A stretch of 64,000 bases of DNA from Molanna angustata. Taxonomy: Eukaryota; Arthropoda; Insecta; Trichoptera; Molannidae. The position numbers and the translations under genes were made by a program. The stretch covers positions 8,950,052-9,014,051 of the forward strand of contig OY754973.1 of assembly GCA_963576475.1 (NCBI GenBank), read 5' to 3'. The notes under the pieces are model-generated. The model was given only the letters and a program-made list of their open reading frames with translations. It was not told where the DNA came from and ran no database searches. The first letter of the stretch is position 1; each line of letters opens with the position of its first letter. Below are positions 11,085 through 25,535 of the stretch, piece after piece.

Positions 11085-11668
11085 TCTGCTGAACGTACCA
11101 CACTTGTTAACCCCATTCGCAATACAGGAGTTTTCATCTCTTATTTTCAAGTACAATCAGCTAGACTATGGAATGGCCTAAGTGATGAAGTTACGTCATC
11201 TAATATGTACAAATATTTAAAAGTAAACTAAAAAAAAATTATTTGTCTCATATTTCCTGAATATTCCTTCTGCATACTTCATTTCCTCATAGCTATAATC
11301 AGTGTTATTTTTTTTTCTTATTTGTATTTTTTTTTCTCTTTTAAGTTATTATTTTAAATAAGTTTTATTTTTTTTAAATGGGTGGTGGCAGAGCGGTTAG
11401 CGTTCTAAGTCAGTTATCCAATGGTCGCGATTTCGAATCCTGCCACGACAAATTTCGTTCATCTATAGCACAAGCATTACGGATTAGTTTAAGGAATGTA
11501 TTAGGATGTACATGTTCTTATTACAAGGTCATATTCATTGATTAAAAAAAAACAAATTAACTTTAGTGACTTCACGTTGTTCGGGTTGGTTGGCAGAAAT
11601 TTCCATATGCCAACAAACCCGTCTTTGTGCATTTTATGTTCAAAAAGAAGATAAATAAATAAATAAAT
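11085..11668 (+). pseudogene. LINE 3' end, split by a SINE
   Basis: Translation gives RSAERTTLVNPIRN then SARLWNGLSDEV, the LWN-type C-terminus of the LINE also seen at 22830 and 29700/34150. The T-rich 3' untranslated region is interrupted at 11378 by a SINE and resumes after 11551 with GGTTGGTTGGCAGAAATTTC and a TAAATAAATAAATAAATG tail. Confidence 0.85.
11378..11551 (+). mobile_element. SINE family 1 inserted in a LINE 3' end
   Basis: GGGTGGTGGCAGAGCGGTTA and GATTTCGAATCCTGCCACGA mark boxes A and B. The body matches the 3516 copy and it ends in an A-run. The anticodon stem is partly decayed. It lies within the untranslated region of the LINE, so it is younger than that LINE copy. Confidence 0.9.
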
Positions 11669-12562
11669 GAAAAATATTTATTCTTGATTTTTCAGACAGA
11701 ATCTTAGTTTTGGAATCAACATATTTTCATTTTTCTTTCAATATGTGATAAGTATATCATAATTTAGGTATTGATAATTTTAATAATTTTTATTCAATAA
11801 AAAAACACTTTTCATACTTCTATTCGAAACGAAATGCGATACTCTTCCTTGAATTGTAAATGTGAACTATGCTTAAATTGATTTCGTAAAAAAAAACTAC
11901 ATTTTCAGTTGGTAGTGGATTTAAACTTGCCAACCGTTTACATTCACTTTGTTGATGAAATGAAAAAAAAATCACTTTCAACTACACGTGGATTTACCTC
12001 GACGATTTCGACGATTTTTTTTTCCTTTTTTAGTCGTCGTTGTCATACGCCTGACGTCCCGTCGTATTTTCACATGCAACCATCCCTAGTAGTAATCTAT
12101 GGATTATCTTCTATTGTTGGATTTTTACCAATAAAACGGATATTTTCACACTTTTTACGCCAATTTTCACACCTCGTCAGGGGGACGGGACGGTTCAAAT
12201 CACCTTTTTATTCTGCAAACCTCGCATAGTTTTTTATGCCGTTTAAATATTCGTGTCGCTAACTCGATTTTTTGTCTATTTTTTCAGGTTCGTACGGAAT
12301 GAAGCAGATGTGTGATTCATGGTGACATTATCAATTTCAAATTCACATTTGGTAAGTGGTAAAAGTTCAATAATCTTTATTGTATTCAGATACACCAATT
12401 GACATTGGATAGATTCAAATTTAATAATGCACGAACAAACTATGTACCTACTTAGATTGGGCTTAAAAGAACCAATGAAATAAAAATATTTAGGAGATGC
12501 TTTTGAAAAACAACAAAAAAGATTCGATATTGATTTGCTATTGAATTCACGTATATTTAGTC
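11669..12562. other. Unassigned stretch
   Basis: A 106-codon plus-strand frame (11909-12229) is not similar to any family I know. The rest is AT-rich with no repeat recognised. Confidence 0.4.
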
Positions 12563-12660
12563 GGCCTTTATGGCTCAGTTAGATATCTGTATCCGGAGCC
12601 TAAGGTTCCAGGTTCAATTTTCGGCGGAGTAATCATTTTTCACTGTGTTTTCAATCTTTT
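12563..12660 (+). mobile_element. SINE family 2, head fragment
   Basis: TTTATGGCTCAGTTAGATAT then CTGTATCCGGAGCC and GGTTCCAGGTTCAATTTTCG match the tRNA-like head of family 2; the CACTGTGTTTTCAATC segment follows. Directly upstream of a MITE. Confidence 0.75.
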
Positions 12661-12677
12661 TCTTCGTACTTTATCAG

Positions 12678-12861
12678 GGGGGGCAAGTCTGGTTCAATCG
12701 GCGAAATCAAAACCCTCGTGATTACCCATATCATGCATATAATTATTACATGGAGTTCAACAATATCTTTAGATGTCATAGAACTCCATACGATAATTAT
12801 ATCCATGATATGGGTAATCACTAGGGTTTTGATTTCGCCGGTCGAACCAGACTTGCCCCCT
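12678..12861. mobile_element. Palindromic Harbinger-like MITE, copy 2 (intact)
   Basis: Same family as 3984. Long inverted-repeat halves meet around 12765, with GGCGAAATCAAAACCCTCG on the left and TAGGGTTTTGATTTCGCCGG on the right. It is flanked by CAG at 12675-12677 and CAG at 12862-12864. A 3-bp CWG duplication is what PIF/Harbinger elements can produce, so I infer that superfamily. No ORF. Confidence 0.9.
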
Positions 12862-12864
12862 CAG

Positions 12865-13075
12865 GTCTCACCGACGTTGGTGATCACTGCTGAGAAGGCA
12901 TCACTATCCCCCGCCGTCCGGAACAATTCGCCGACGTCTCTGATGCCGGTCCACTCACGAATGTTGCGGAGTCATGACATCTGACGTCTTCCTATTCTGA
13001 GGCGTTCCTCTGCTTTGCCCTTCATAATCAGTTGGAGCAGCCTCGTAGAACGAGACCTACATACGACACCTTTCG
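12865..13075 (-). pseudogene. RTE-like reverse-transcriptase C-terminus
   Basis: Minus-strand translation: LQLIMKGKAEERLRIGRRQM, one stop, then LRNIREWTGIRDVGELFRTA and VITNVGET before a stop. This is the EGKxxxxRGxGRRxxSWLxNLRxWxG...LFRxA pattern of arthropod RTE-type ORFs, usually annotated as endonuclease-reverse transcriptase. A frame break near 13040 and an internal stop show decay. Confidence 0.8.
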
Positions 13076-13859
13076 TCGCTTAATTGTGTCAACTAGCTCG
13101 CGCTCTACATTTGCTCTCCGGAGCCCGCCACATTTGATACATTATCGACCAAGGAAATTTTGGATGCAGAATATTAAATCAAGGATGCAGATATATTTTA
13201 AAGGCCCCCAGACGGTGAAGTATATTTTTTTACTTATTTGTGATGAGGAAGTAAAGGAATATTGACCTTTAAGGCATGTCTGTTGTTTGTTTATACACTT
13301 AAAAAAACATACCTGTAAAATTTCCAAGAAGCAAAAAAAAGAAAATAAGCAAAAACTTTAACATATAAAATTGCAACAGATTTAACGTACCTAGTATTTT
13401 TTTAATACCTAATAGAAATGTGTTTTACTCAAAATATAGATAGTTATGTTTGAGTGTACTTACTAACTATATAATGATATATAAGCTATCGTCCTCTGCC
13501 TCCCTTCGTAGCGGATTTAAGTCTGTTTGCGTTGGAGCTCACCTTATTAGAAATACCTTCTCTCAATTCGGGTACCTACTAACTCTTTTCAATGTCGAAT
13601 AAATCTACTGAGTTTGCTGACAATGGAGCTTTTTTGAAAGGTAAATTTTTCGACAAATAATAGATTATACCTACTACTGGGCGTACTTTGAATGTTGAAT
13701 ATCATATTATTTATCCGTTTTTATGCGAACAAGCCTCGGGGTTTAACGGTTTTAGGATATCAAACCCAATGTTCAATTACCGTATGAAATATAGGTAGTG
13801 GAAAGAGATGCAAATAATTGATGCGTATTTTTTGTAAATATAATGATTTTATAGCGTTT
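13076..13859. other. AT-rich stretch, nothing assigned
   Basis: Short frames overlap on both strands at 13032-13327 without any recognisable domain. Confidence 0.5.
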
Positions 13860-14344
13860 ATTTATTTATTTACTTTAACACTTCATTGTACATAACTTAT
13901 TTGCCAGTAAAAATGGCTGACTTATTGCCTAGTGGCAATTTCTTCCAGACAATTATCAGTTACATTTATGGATGAAGGTGATTTAGTAGATGTGCATAAA
14001 AAAAACTACATCAAACCATAAACATATCTATAACATTAATAGATTTATATAATAAAAAATAAAAATGAAAAGAATAACAATATGCACAATTATGAAGATT
14101 AAACAAATCTTAGATGTAACCTGATACAACACTATGAGAGGGAAGGATAAAACGGAGAGGAGATTTGTCTAACTAAAGGAATAAGGAAAATAATATATAA
14201 GTTTGTTAGGAAATAGAAAGTAGGAGCGCACGCTTTAATCTAATTTTTGAAGGTAGTTAACATTGGTGCAGTTCTAATGTCAAGGGCCAAGTTGTTCCAT
14301 AACCGGGCAGCATGGACAGTAGGTAAACGACGATTCCCCAAAAA
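13860..14344 (-). pseudogene. LINE 3' end, minus strand
   Basis: Minus-strand translation gives GNRRLPTVHAARLWNNLALD then IRTAPMLTTFKN and a stop, the LWN-type C-terminus seen in the other LINE ends. Downstream on that strand lie TGGAAGAAATTGCCACTAGG and a tail of AAATAAATAAA at 13860. 5'-truncated. Confidence 0.82.
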
Positions 14345-14430
14345 AGGAGAAAGGAGAGTTCTCCAGACTCATATTTTGTTCTCTAGTTTGGAAAAACAGA
14401 ACGGGTGGTGGCAGGGGAAAACACCCTATT
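14345..14430 (+). mobile_element. Probable 3' end of an R1-type element
   Basis: AGAGTTCTCCAGACTC and CAGAACGGGTGGTGGCAGGG occur in the same order as AGAGTTCTCCGGACTC and CAGAACGGGTGGTGGTGGGG in the 3' untranslated region of the R1-type element at 29778 (minus strand there). It sits antisense beside the LWN domain of a LINE in both places. Short and partly diverged, so tentative. Confidence 0.45.
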
Positions 14431-15686
<1,256 letters not shown>

Positions 15687-16810
15687 AATGGTCAAAATCT
15701 ATTGTATGTCCTTCTGTGAGCGAGTGTTGTACAAGTGAGGATGTAAGTTTTTTGTTTCTCATGTCGACTCTGTGCTCCGCTATTCGTGCTTCAACTTTTC
15801 GATTGGTTCTTCCTACATAAGTCTTATTGCACGATCCGCACGGTATTTCATATACTCCATGAGCTTCAAGTGGAATGATGTCTTTCGGGTTTCTTAGAAA
15901 GGTTGATATTTTATTTGTTGTGCTGAAAACGGTACGTATGTTATTTTTGTTTAATAGACGGCTGATTTTATCGGTGACGCCTTTGATATATGGTAGTCGG
16001 GCTGTTGATAATGGTGTTTCATTGGATTTTTCTTTCACTGTTTTTGGACTCTTTAATGCTTTGTTTATTATATAGTCTGAGAAACCATTACAACGTAGAG
16101 AATTTTTTGTGTATTCTAATTCTTGTTTTTTATGCTCGTGGTCTGCGATTCTTTTTGATCTTGTTATTAGTGTTTTTGCGACTGAGCATATTTGTGCGGG
16201 GTGATGATTGGACGTTGCGTGTAGGTATCTATCGGTGTGTGTGGGCTTTCTATATACTGTGTGCCCCAGTTTACCGTTTGCTTTTTTTAACACTAAAACG
16301 TCTAAGAAAGGTATTTGTCTGTTATTTTCCTTCTCCATTGTAAACTTTATATCTTTATGAATGCTGTTAATAGTGTTCAAAAAATTATTTAATTCTTCTT
16401 CTCCGTGAGACCATACTACGAATGTGTCATCCACATATCTTAGCCATTTCTTTGGTTTGAGTATTACTTTCTTTAAGACTTCTTCTTCAAACCTCGTCAT
16501 AAATAAGTTGGCGACTGCTGGTGACAATGACAAACCCATAGGTGCTCCTTTTATTTGTTTGTATATCTTATTGTTGTAATAAAAAAAATGTGTTATTTAA
16601 ACAGTGATAAAATAAATTTAAAATATCGTCTGTGGTATTGAGTGTTTCTTTGATTATGTCTAGTGTCTCGTTAATTGGAATATTTGTAAATAAAGAAACA
16701 ACGTCAAAACTCACAAGAATATCTGTACTTTCCAGTTCTAAGTCAGTGATGAGTGATATGAAATGTTCTGAGTTTTTGACATAGGAGTCTGCGGATTCTA
16801 CATAGGGCTG

Positions 16811-18894
<2,084 letters not shown>

Positions 18895-19135
18895 CACAAG
18901 GTCTATGAATTAGATTTTTACATCAATCGAAAGAGAATATGAAAATCTACCGGCTGAGTTTTTTTACAATTTTAATTACTATTTAATTATACATTTTCTT
19001 CAAGAAAAAAATATTTTAAATCACAGATTTGGAACAATATTTTTTCATATTTCATATATTAGAAGGTAATTTATTGTGTATATTTGTGGATAAGGTATAC
19101 AAGTGCCTTAAGTATATAGGTAGCGAAGACTGAAA
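18895..19135 (+). repeat. Interspersed repeat B, copy 2
   Basis: ATCAATCGAAAGAGAATATG, AAAATCTACCGGCTGAGTTT, TCACAGATTTGG, TTAGAAGGTAATTTATTGTG and AGGTATACAAGTGCCTTAAG match 42905-43140 in order and 9525-9760 in reverse. Confidence 0.8.
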
Positions 19136-19704
19136 GATAGGTATTTATAATGCCACTTATACGTACAAGCTCACCTTTTTTTTCGTTTAGTCCCAAACAA
19201 AGATTTTTCTGTAATTGTCAAATGTTCTTCATTTCCTACTCCCTCGACAGATTTAGAGGCATCTCCCCCGCCCCCCTACAATTTAGAACAGGGGGGGTGA
19301 AAGACCCCCCGTACCCCTCACCCCTCAGCTCGATAGGTACACATGCACCCACCTTTGAACAGCTCACGTTTTCAATTTCTACCTTTCAGTTCTGTGTGTA
19401 TGTATATGTGTGTGTAGGTTGCATATTATGAAAGGGCAGTAACGTGTGCAATGAGCAATGAACAAGGTGCTACCAGTGGCGTGCATTATTATTCACTGAG
19501 AAAATAAAAGATTTAAAAACTAAAATTCCATTCTTAAGAACTGAATGTTAGATTTTAAAACGAAATTCCTTTTTTTAAATCGATATTATTTCTCAGTGTT
19601 CAATCTCTACATTTTAACTGTAGTGATTGATGACTTTGTTGACTTGAAGAAGGATATTGTAATCTAAAGAAGAAAATTGTTAGTGATGAGCAACACAGTA
19701 ACGT
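19136..19704. other. Unassigned stretch
   Basis: A C/G-rich patch at 19255-19325 (runs of C and G) lies inside a 93-codon frame (19150-19431) without any domain. CAGTGGCGTGC at 19476 resembles a hAT terminus but no partner was found. Confidence 0.35.
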
Positions 19705-19976
19705 CTAGTCCCAGTCCCAGCTTTTCTTTTCTGCATTCTTAGGTTAGGTTTGAGTTTGTTTATAATAATAACAGCGACTCGCGTGAGCGAGTTGCTTTAT
19801 AAATTGAATCATCAATTATTATACATTTATTTTTTTTTTAATTTTCGCATTTAATATATAATTTCACAGCTCATTTGACTTAATACTACGAGATCTCAAC
19901 CAATCAGAGAGCCAAACGGAAACTTTGACTTTCTAAACCGGAAACAGGTGAATGCGGATTTTAGACGCTAGTAGCA
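19705..19976 (+). mobile_element. Interspersed repeat C (probable MITE), copy 1
   Basis: Nearly collinear with 44290-44560. It shares CGTCTAGTCCCAG, CTGCATTCTTAGGTTAG, a perfect hairpin GCGACTCGCGTGAGCGAGTT GC, ACTACGAGATCTCAACCAAT, CAGAGAGCCAA and GTGAATGCGGATT. The ends are short inverted repeats (AACGTCTA on the left, TAGACGCT on the right). No ORF; nonautonomous DNA transposon is the likely class. Confidence 0.75.
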
Positions 19977-20167
19977 ACACTAGGACCGAAATCAAAGTCT
20001 TGCATACTCGATATTATAGTCTTTCCTAACATACCTTGTCGGGTCTTGCAAAAATTACATACTTTACAATTAAACACAATTATACTAAAGAAACAGCAAA
20101 AAATAACCTCAGTTCACCGGAGAAAAATTACTTTTAAAAAAATTATAGTAAGTTCAAATAGAAACTC

Positions 20168-20261
20168 AGTTTCAATCCACGAGTATGAACATTAAGCGCT
20201 TTCGTTGTTGTTTGAGTTTTGTATAATGTTATAATGTTCATACACGTTGTGGATTGAAACT
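20168..20261. repeat. Short inverted-repeat element (94 bp)
   Basis: AGTTTCAATCCAC at 20168 is matched in reverse by GTGGATTGAAACT ending at 20261. TATGAACATTA inside the left arm matches TAATGTTCATA inside the right arm. The arms are about 28 bp with small internal differences. No target duplication is evident. Confidence 0.7.
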
Positions 20262-20404
20262 ATTTTTTTATATTTATATACATAAAATTCAAATTATAAG
20301 TATTTATGTAAAATTATAAGATGATTGCATACTATTTATTTTAAAAGATAAAATAAGGTTTATAAAATTTTGCAATATATCTGATATAAAATATTATCAA
20401 TACT

Positions 20405-22041
20405 TATTAAATAACCAATAACCAGTTTGGATTCAGGAAAAATCGGGGTACGCAAGAAGCAATTCAGGAAATTGTTGGTTATATTTCTGATAAACTTGAC
20501 AATAAGAAAAAATGTTTAGCAATAGTACTAGATTTAACGAAAGCTTTTATTTATTTATTTATTTATTTATTACATACACGGCCTCTTGGCCATTATAAAA
20601 ATATGGTAAAAATAAAACAAAACTCGCATTAAACAAAAGAAAAACAACACAATAATTCATAAAAATACAAAATCCTTCACACAATTCGAAATATGTCCCA
20701 CTCCGATTCGTCCAAATTTATCTGTCTGAATTTTAGTATATGAGAAATGTCAAAAAGTTGACTGCATTTATACGGACCTCATTACGTCGAACCGCGCGGA
20801 TGAAATCCTTTTACACAAGCGCCCGTTGGTTAATAGACGTTTTCGTACTCTGAAACGAATCAGAATGGGACACAAATGTCCACATACTTTTGACACGGTA
20901 TCACATGAAAAAATGCAACACAAACTAAAACAGACTGGATTATCGGAAACAAGCTACAACTGGTTCAAAACATACCTTACAGACAGAACACAATTTATAC
21001 AACTTGACAAGACTAAAAGTGACGATCAATACATCAAATACGGAGTGCCTCAAGGCAGTACACTAGGACCGGTCTTATTTCTTTTATACATTAACGATTT
21101 ATGTAAGCTAAAAACGGGGGGAAAAATAATTACCTTTGCGGACGATACAATACTACTGTTTCACGCTTCAACATGGGATCTTGTTTTCAAAGGGGCAGAT
21201 CTGGGTTGCAACATAGTAAAAAGCTGGCTGGACAACAACTTGCTAACAGTAAATCTTAAAAAAACTAAATATTTGACATTCAGTATCGATAAAAGAGGGC
21301 AACCGTCTAGCGATTTAAAACTGATTATGCATGACTGCCAACACCAAAATTGCAATTGTAACCCCCTCGAAAATACAGATAATGTGAAATACTTAGGAAT
21401 AATAATAGATAGACACTTAAACTGGAAACCACACATTGAATTTATTTCGGGAAAACTTCTAAAACTCATTTATCTATTTAAATCCATTCGCAATATTTTT
21501 AAGAAACACCAACTCAAAACTATCTACTATGCCCTTGCCCAGTCATTCTTAAGCTATGCGATTCCCAGTTGGGGAGGTACTTACAAAACCACATTAAAAA
21601 CGGTTATAACGGCGCAAATATATTTACTATATTTAATTTATATTTACTTATTATTTACTTCGTGTCATTAATAAAAAACCACTAAGATACTCTTCAGACA
21701 GACTATTCAGTGAATTTAATGTACTAGACGTAAGACAGCTTTTTGTTAAGTCAACTCTCACTTTCTACATCAAAACTTCAAACCACCAAATGACAACCAG
21801 CAACTCACATTCACACAATACTAGGCAAGCACTACTAAACCTTGACGAAATTCCAAAAACTAAGACAACACATGGCCAGAAAAATTACGCGTACATAGCT
21901 CCAAAAATATTTAACCTCTTCAAAACTGACTTTCCACTATTAAGAACCTACTCACATATCAAATTGAAAGCCATAGCAAACAACTGGTTAATTACCAAAG
22001 GACGAAAAGAAACAGAAGAATTATTTAATATTACTGCTTAG
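20405..22041 (+). pseudogene. LINE reverse transcriptase
   Basis: Non-LTR reverse transcriptase. Domains in order: NQFGFRKNRGTQEAI (motif 2a/3 region), AIVLDLTKAF interrupted by the insertion and resumed as FDTVSHEKM, GVPQGSTLGPVLFLLYINDL (motif B), FADDTILLF (catalytic FADD), WLDNNLLTVNLKKTKYLTF, VKYLGIIIDRHLNWKPHI (thumb), and a long C-terminal region ending at 22041. A frame shift near 21610-21670, in AT-rich sequence, separates the YLGIIID part from the C-terminus (21700-22041). The N-terminal endonuclease is absent. Not functional. Confidence 0.88.
20549..20886 (-). mobile_element. LINE 3' tail inserted in the reverse-transcriptase ORF
   Basis: On the minus strand it ends with ATGGCCAAGAGGCCGTGTAT, GTAATAAATAAATAAA. 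It separates codons of the conserved LDLTKAFDTV motif. CTTTT occurs at both edges (20544-20548 and 20887-20891), a likely short target duplication. No coding sequence retained. Confidence 0.8.
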
Positions 22042-22434
22042 ATGACTTATAAAAAAAATCAAAATTATATTATCATTAGCCCTTTCTACATCAAGCATTT
22101 TTTTTTTCTCATACAACACTAAAATATATACATACATACTTGCACATCATTACTTCAACCTACCACAAAACCTTACAAAAATAAGTAACACTATGACGAA
22201 TTAAAATAATAGAACTGATTTATATAACGCTACTCTGGTACAGGCATAGCCTAGTAGAGTAGCCTAATCCACAAATTAAAATATATAAACGTATACACTA
22301 ATGACAAACTTAACTTTTTCTTACTTAAAGTATAACTTATAATTTTTATTAACTACTGTATAAAGTTATATTGTACTTATTGTTATTATTATACTTGTAA
22401 AAAGGATTTTAATAAATAAATAAATAAATAAATA

Positions 22435-22789
22435 TCTGATATAAAATATTATCTGATTCTATTTTTTTTTGTGTAAATAGAGTGGAAATCCATTTTAAAA
22501 TTAAAATGTACCAAAGTATTTTTCCACTAATTTCGATTACAATTACCAAACTTTTTTTCTGAGGTGACTCGACATTATCATGGTCAAAAAAATAAATTAA
22601 AAAAAACATATATTTATACCTTGATAATGCGGCGAAAATGTTCTGTCATTGTAATCGATATTCGTTCATTGTAATTGAATAAAACTTTGAAATATTTTCT
22701 TATTTATTTAGTGTGCTCTAGTTCAAAATCCAATATTCTATAAGTTTTATAAAACAATTTATATGTTACATAAGTAAAAAAATCTTTTT
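22435..22789. other. AT-rich stretch, nothing assigned
   Basis: Short minus-strand frame 22409-22609 only; no signature. Confidence 0.5.
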
Positions 22790-23285
22790 TCGACATGGAA
22801 GAGATGTAAATGGGCGTCCATTTCGATCTGCTGAACGTGCTATCCCTATTCAAAGTTCTGAATTATTTAGCTCTTCATTTGAAGTACATTCAGCTAGACT
22901 ATGGAATAGCCTAAGTCCTGATATTACGTAGTCTATCTCACTAAACATCTTCAAGAAAAGGCTATAACAAAAATATTTATCTGACAACACCTGATTTCAT
23001 CTTCCTCTCCTCTTCGTTTCCTTATCCATTAGTCTTCCTATCATTGCTATGATTTGTTCTTATATGCTATCTTCTTTGTTTTTGCGTTTTTTTTCTTTTT
23101 TTGATTACTTTTCTTCTGCAATCTTTGTTTATTTTGTAATGTGATTAACTTATTGCCATAGTACACATTGTTTTGTATATTTAACATTTACTCTGGTTGG
23201 TTGGAAGAAATTGCCATTAGGCAATAAGCCCGCCAGTGTACTAATATTATATGTACAAGAAGATTAAATAAATAAATAAATAAAT
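22790..23285 (+). pseudogene. LINE 3' end (LWN-type)
   Basis: Translation: FRSAERAIPIQSSELFSSSF, EVHSARLWNSLSPDI, then a stop in the LNIFKKRL region. The 3' untranslated region carries TGGTTGGTTGGAAGAAATTG, CCATTAGGCAATAAGCCCGC and ends in AATAAATAAATAAATAAA. The closest relative in the window is the LINE at 29240-34950, and it supplies an uninterrupted counterpart of that MITE insertion site (ACACCTGATTTCATC near 22988). Confidence 0.88.
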
Positions 23286-23771
23286 TATAAATGTTAGGTA
23301 CCTGTGGTGGTACGCCACTGAGTTTATACAGGACATCGGGTGGTTTGGGGTGGTTTAAGCGTATAAATAAATAGAATAGGGGTGGGATTGCAATTATTGC
23401 TTTTATTCCAGTGGCGTGCGGCAGGCGCAGGGCTCAACGATCACCAGCTAGTGCTCAAGTAGAGAGCTCAGCTAGGCTAGGTACTGAGTACTGATACGTA
23501 CATACTGGCACACTGAGCGACCTAGCAATATTTAACGATGGATTATTATTTATAACGCACGTACACTTAGCGCGTTTGGCAAATATTTGACCAGCCTTTG
23601 TGATAAACAAGGGTACCTACCTACTTAACATACCTACTCATATATCTTCAGACAATATTGGAAGCGCATATTTGCATATTTTGATGAGAATATAGGCATT
23701 TGATTATTTTTATCAAATGATCTCGGTAAAAAATCACTGGAATTCGTATGCGCTCCGCAAAATCTAACTTT
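23286..23771. other. Unassigned stretch with hAT-like termini
   Basis: GGTACGCCACTG at about 23312-23323 and CAGTGGCGTGCGG at 23410 look like opposed hAT termini, but they point outward and no element is framed. Nothing else recognised. Confidence 0.3.
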
Positions 23772-23880
23772 CGTGGCTCTGTTAGTAAGATATCTGACTC
23801 CCGAGCCAAAAGTCCCGGATACGATTCCCGGCTGAGAAGAAGAAACTCAAACTGAAAACACAGTGAAGATGTCCCAGTTT
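23772..23880 (+). mobile_element. SINE family 2, head fragment
   Basis: CGTGGCTCTGTTAGTAAGAT, ATCTGACTCCC and AGTCCCGGATACGATTCCCG G are the tRNA-like boxes A and B; AAACTGAAAACACAGTG follows as in other copies. Confidence 0.75.
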
Positions 23881-23934
23881 TGGAGTATAACCTGGTTCAT
23901 GGTTACAAAGCAATTAAAAAACAATATTTTATGT

Positions 23935-24130
23935 AAAGTATGAACATGTTCTACTGGTTGCAAGGATTCATTCTTGTTTATTGGGATTTGCTTCCGAAAT
24001 TTATTTAAATTCATTTCTTACGTAATTTTTGCTTTTTTAAACTGTAGACACTGACCTGTTGGAAGAAATTGCTATTTGGCAATAAAAACGCCACTTACAT
24101 ACCTACACATAAAGTGTTTTAAAAATAAAG
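23935..24130 (+). repeat. Repeat with LINE-type 3' hairpin
   Basis: TTATTTAAATTCATTTCTTA then GTTGGAAGAAATTGCTATTT, GGCAATAAAAACGCC match the copy at 37080-37170 in the same order. Probably the 3' part of a SINE or short LINE sharing its tail with the LINEs here. Confidence 0.55.
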
Positions 24131-25363
24131 ACAGTTAAAGTTTTTTGGATATTTCTAATATTTCACGTAAGTTATACGTGATTATTTTTTTTAACAAACA
24201 CTCTTTTTCTGCTGTGACATTTTAAATTTATACCTACAGTTTTTTGTCAAATATTTCAATACAATCTTTGTATACAATATAAATTAATCAAGTTTTTTTT
24301 TATAATAATCAATCCGTTGTATTAAAATATTGATACAATTGCTAATAGACATTGTATTATATGGGTAGGTGTATATTGATACAAGTTCTCATAAAAGTGG
24401 TGTGAGAAGGTAATCTAATTTACTACAAAACTACTGCTCGGATCTTACCACTTCCGAGACCAGATTTATTAAATTTTTATATCTAAAACGTCTTCCTAGC
24501 CAAACACCTCAATCTGTTATTCATACAACTTACCAACTGCACTTTTATTGTCGGACATAAAATTGAAATCAACGTGTATTCAAATGCTGCCATAAATTTA
24601 TTCATCGCTTTAGTGTCGGGCGGGAGATTCATTCGTATTTACTATGTTGTAACCTCTTCCAATAATAAAAACTTCAATATTGTTGCTGCTTATAAACTGT
24701 AAGTATGAATAATAATAACTGTGTCGCTCTCTAGTATCAATGTGGTTCGGGTCTTGGATACGCCAACTTTGTAGACACGATCATGATGAAATGGTTGTAA
24801 CAACTAAACTAAGAATTGATTTACTAATATTAAGTATTTATTGGAATAAATATGTACAATAATAACTTGTAAAATCCTTATTTTTGAACGATGTTATTAT
24901 TCGTAAATATTAAATAATTCGCTTTGTGTGTAGTGAATTGATTTTCTTAACCGCTACTCGTTTGCGTCTCGACTAATTTTAATTTAATAATACTATTCCC
25001 CGCGAGTGGCGCTAGTATCTAGGTACGTTTTCGAATTTACATGAAAAATAATATTGTGATATATTAGGATTTTTTATTTTAGCATTATCCATTCCTGGAC
25101 GAATGCCTCCTCCATTTCCTTCCAAGCCATTCTTTATTGTGCTATTAGCATCTATTAATTGAAATGTCTAATTCAAACTGTTTCCATCAATAGATTTTCA
25201 TCTCCCTATTACACGCTATTTTGTTTATTTATTAATGAGAGAATCAGACAACAAAGTACACTCGAAATCGCTTTGTTACGATATAAATTATTGTTGTCGA
25301 TATACAATTTTTTGTGTTATAAAAATGAATTATTACTAAAATAAAAACATTTTTTTTAATAAA
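24131..25363. other. AT-rich stretch with one RTE scrap
   Basis: 25093-25140 on the minus strand reads AWKEMEEAFVQE, identical to part of the RTE C-terminus at 26923-27156. Nothing else is recognised. Confidence 0.45.
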
Positions 25364-25535
25364 AAATGAATATGTCCTTGTTAAACAAGTACATATACAT
25401 CTTCATACGTTCCCTAAAATAAGCAAATAAATGCTTGTGCTATAGGTGAACGAAATCGGTCGACGCAGGATTCGAGCTCGCGATCACTGGATTACTAGCC
25501 CAGCGCGCTAACCGCTCTGCAATCAACCTATCTAA
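25364..25535 (-). mobile_element. SINE family 1, minus-strand copy
   Basis: A complete head and tail in reverse: the tail (ATGAATATGTCCTTGTTAAA, CAAGTACATATACATCTTCA) precedes box B (GGATTCGAGCTCGCG) and box A (AACCGCTCTGCAAT). About as long as the 3516 copy. Confidence 0.9.

Larger units (their letters stand above)
20405..22434 (+). mobile_element. LINE (Jockey/CR1-like), 5'-truncated, interrupted
   Basis: Contains a reverse-transcriptase ORF (20405-22041), a 3' untranslated region with GGCATAGCCTAGTAGAGTAG, CC near 22237-22260, and a tail AATAAATAAATAAATAAATA ending at about 22434. A second element is inserted at 20549-20886. The 3' region resembles the minus-strand fragment at 39961-40245. 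Confidence 0.85.

Noticed and set aside
23312..23423. hAT element with CAGTGGCG ends
   Set aside because: The two motifs face outward, no 8-bp duplication is seen, and the segment between them is too short to judge.
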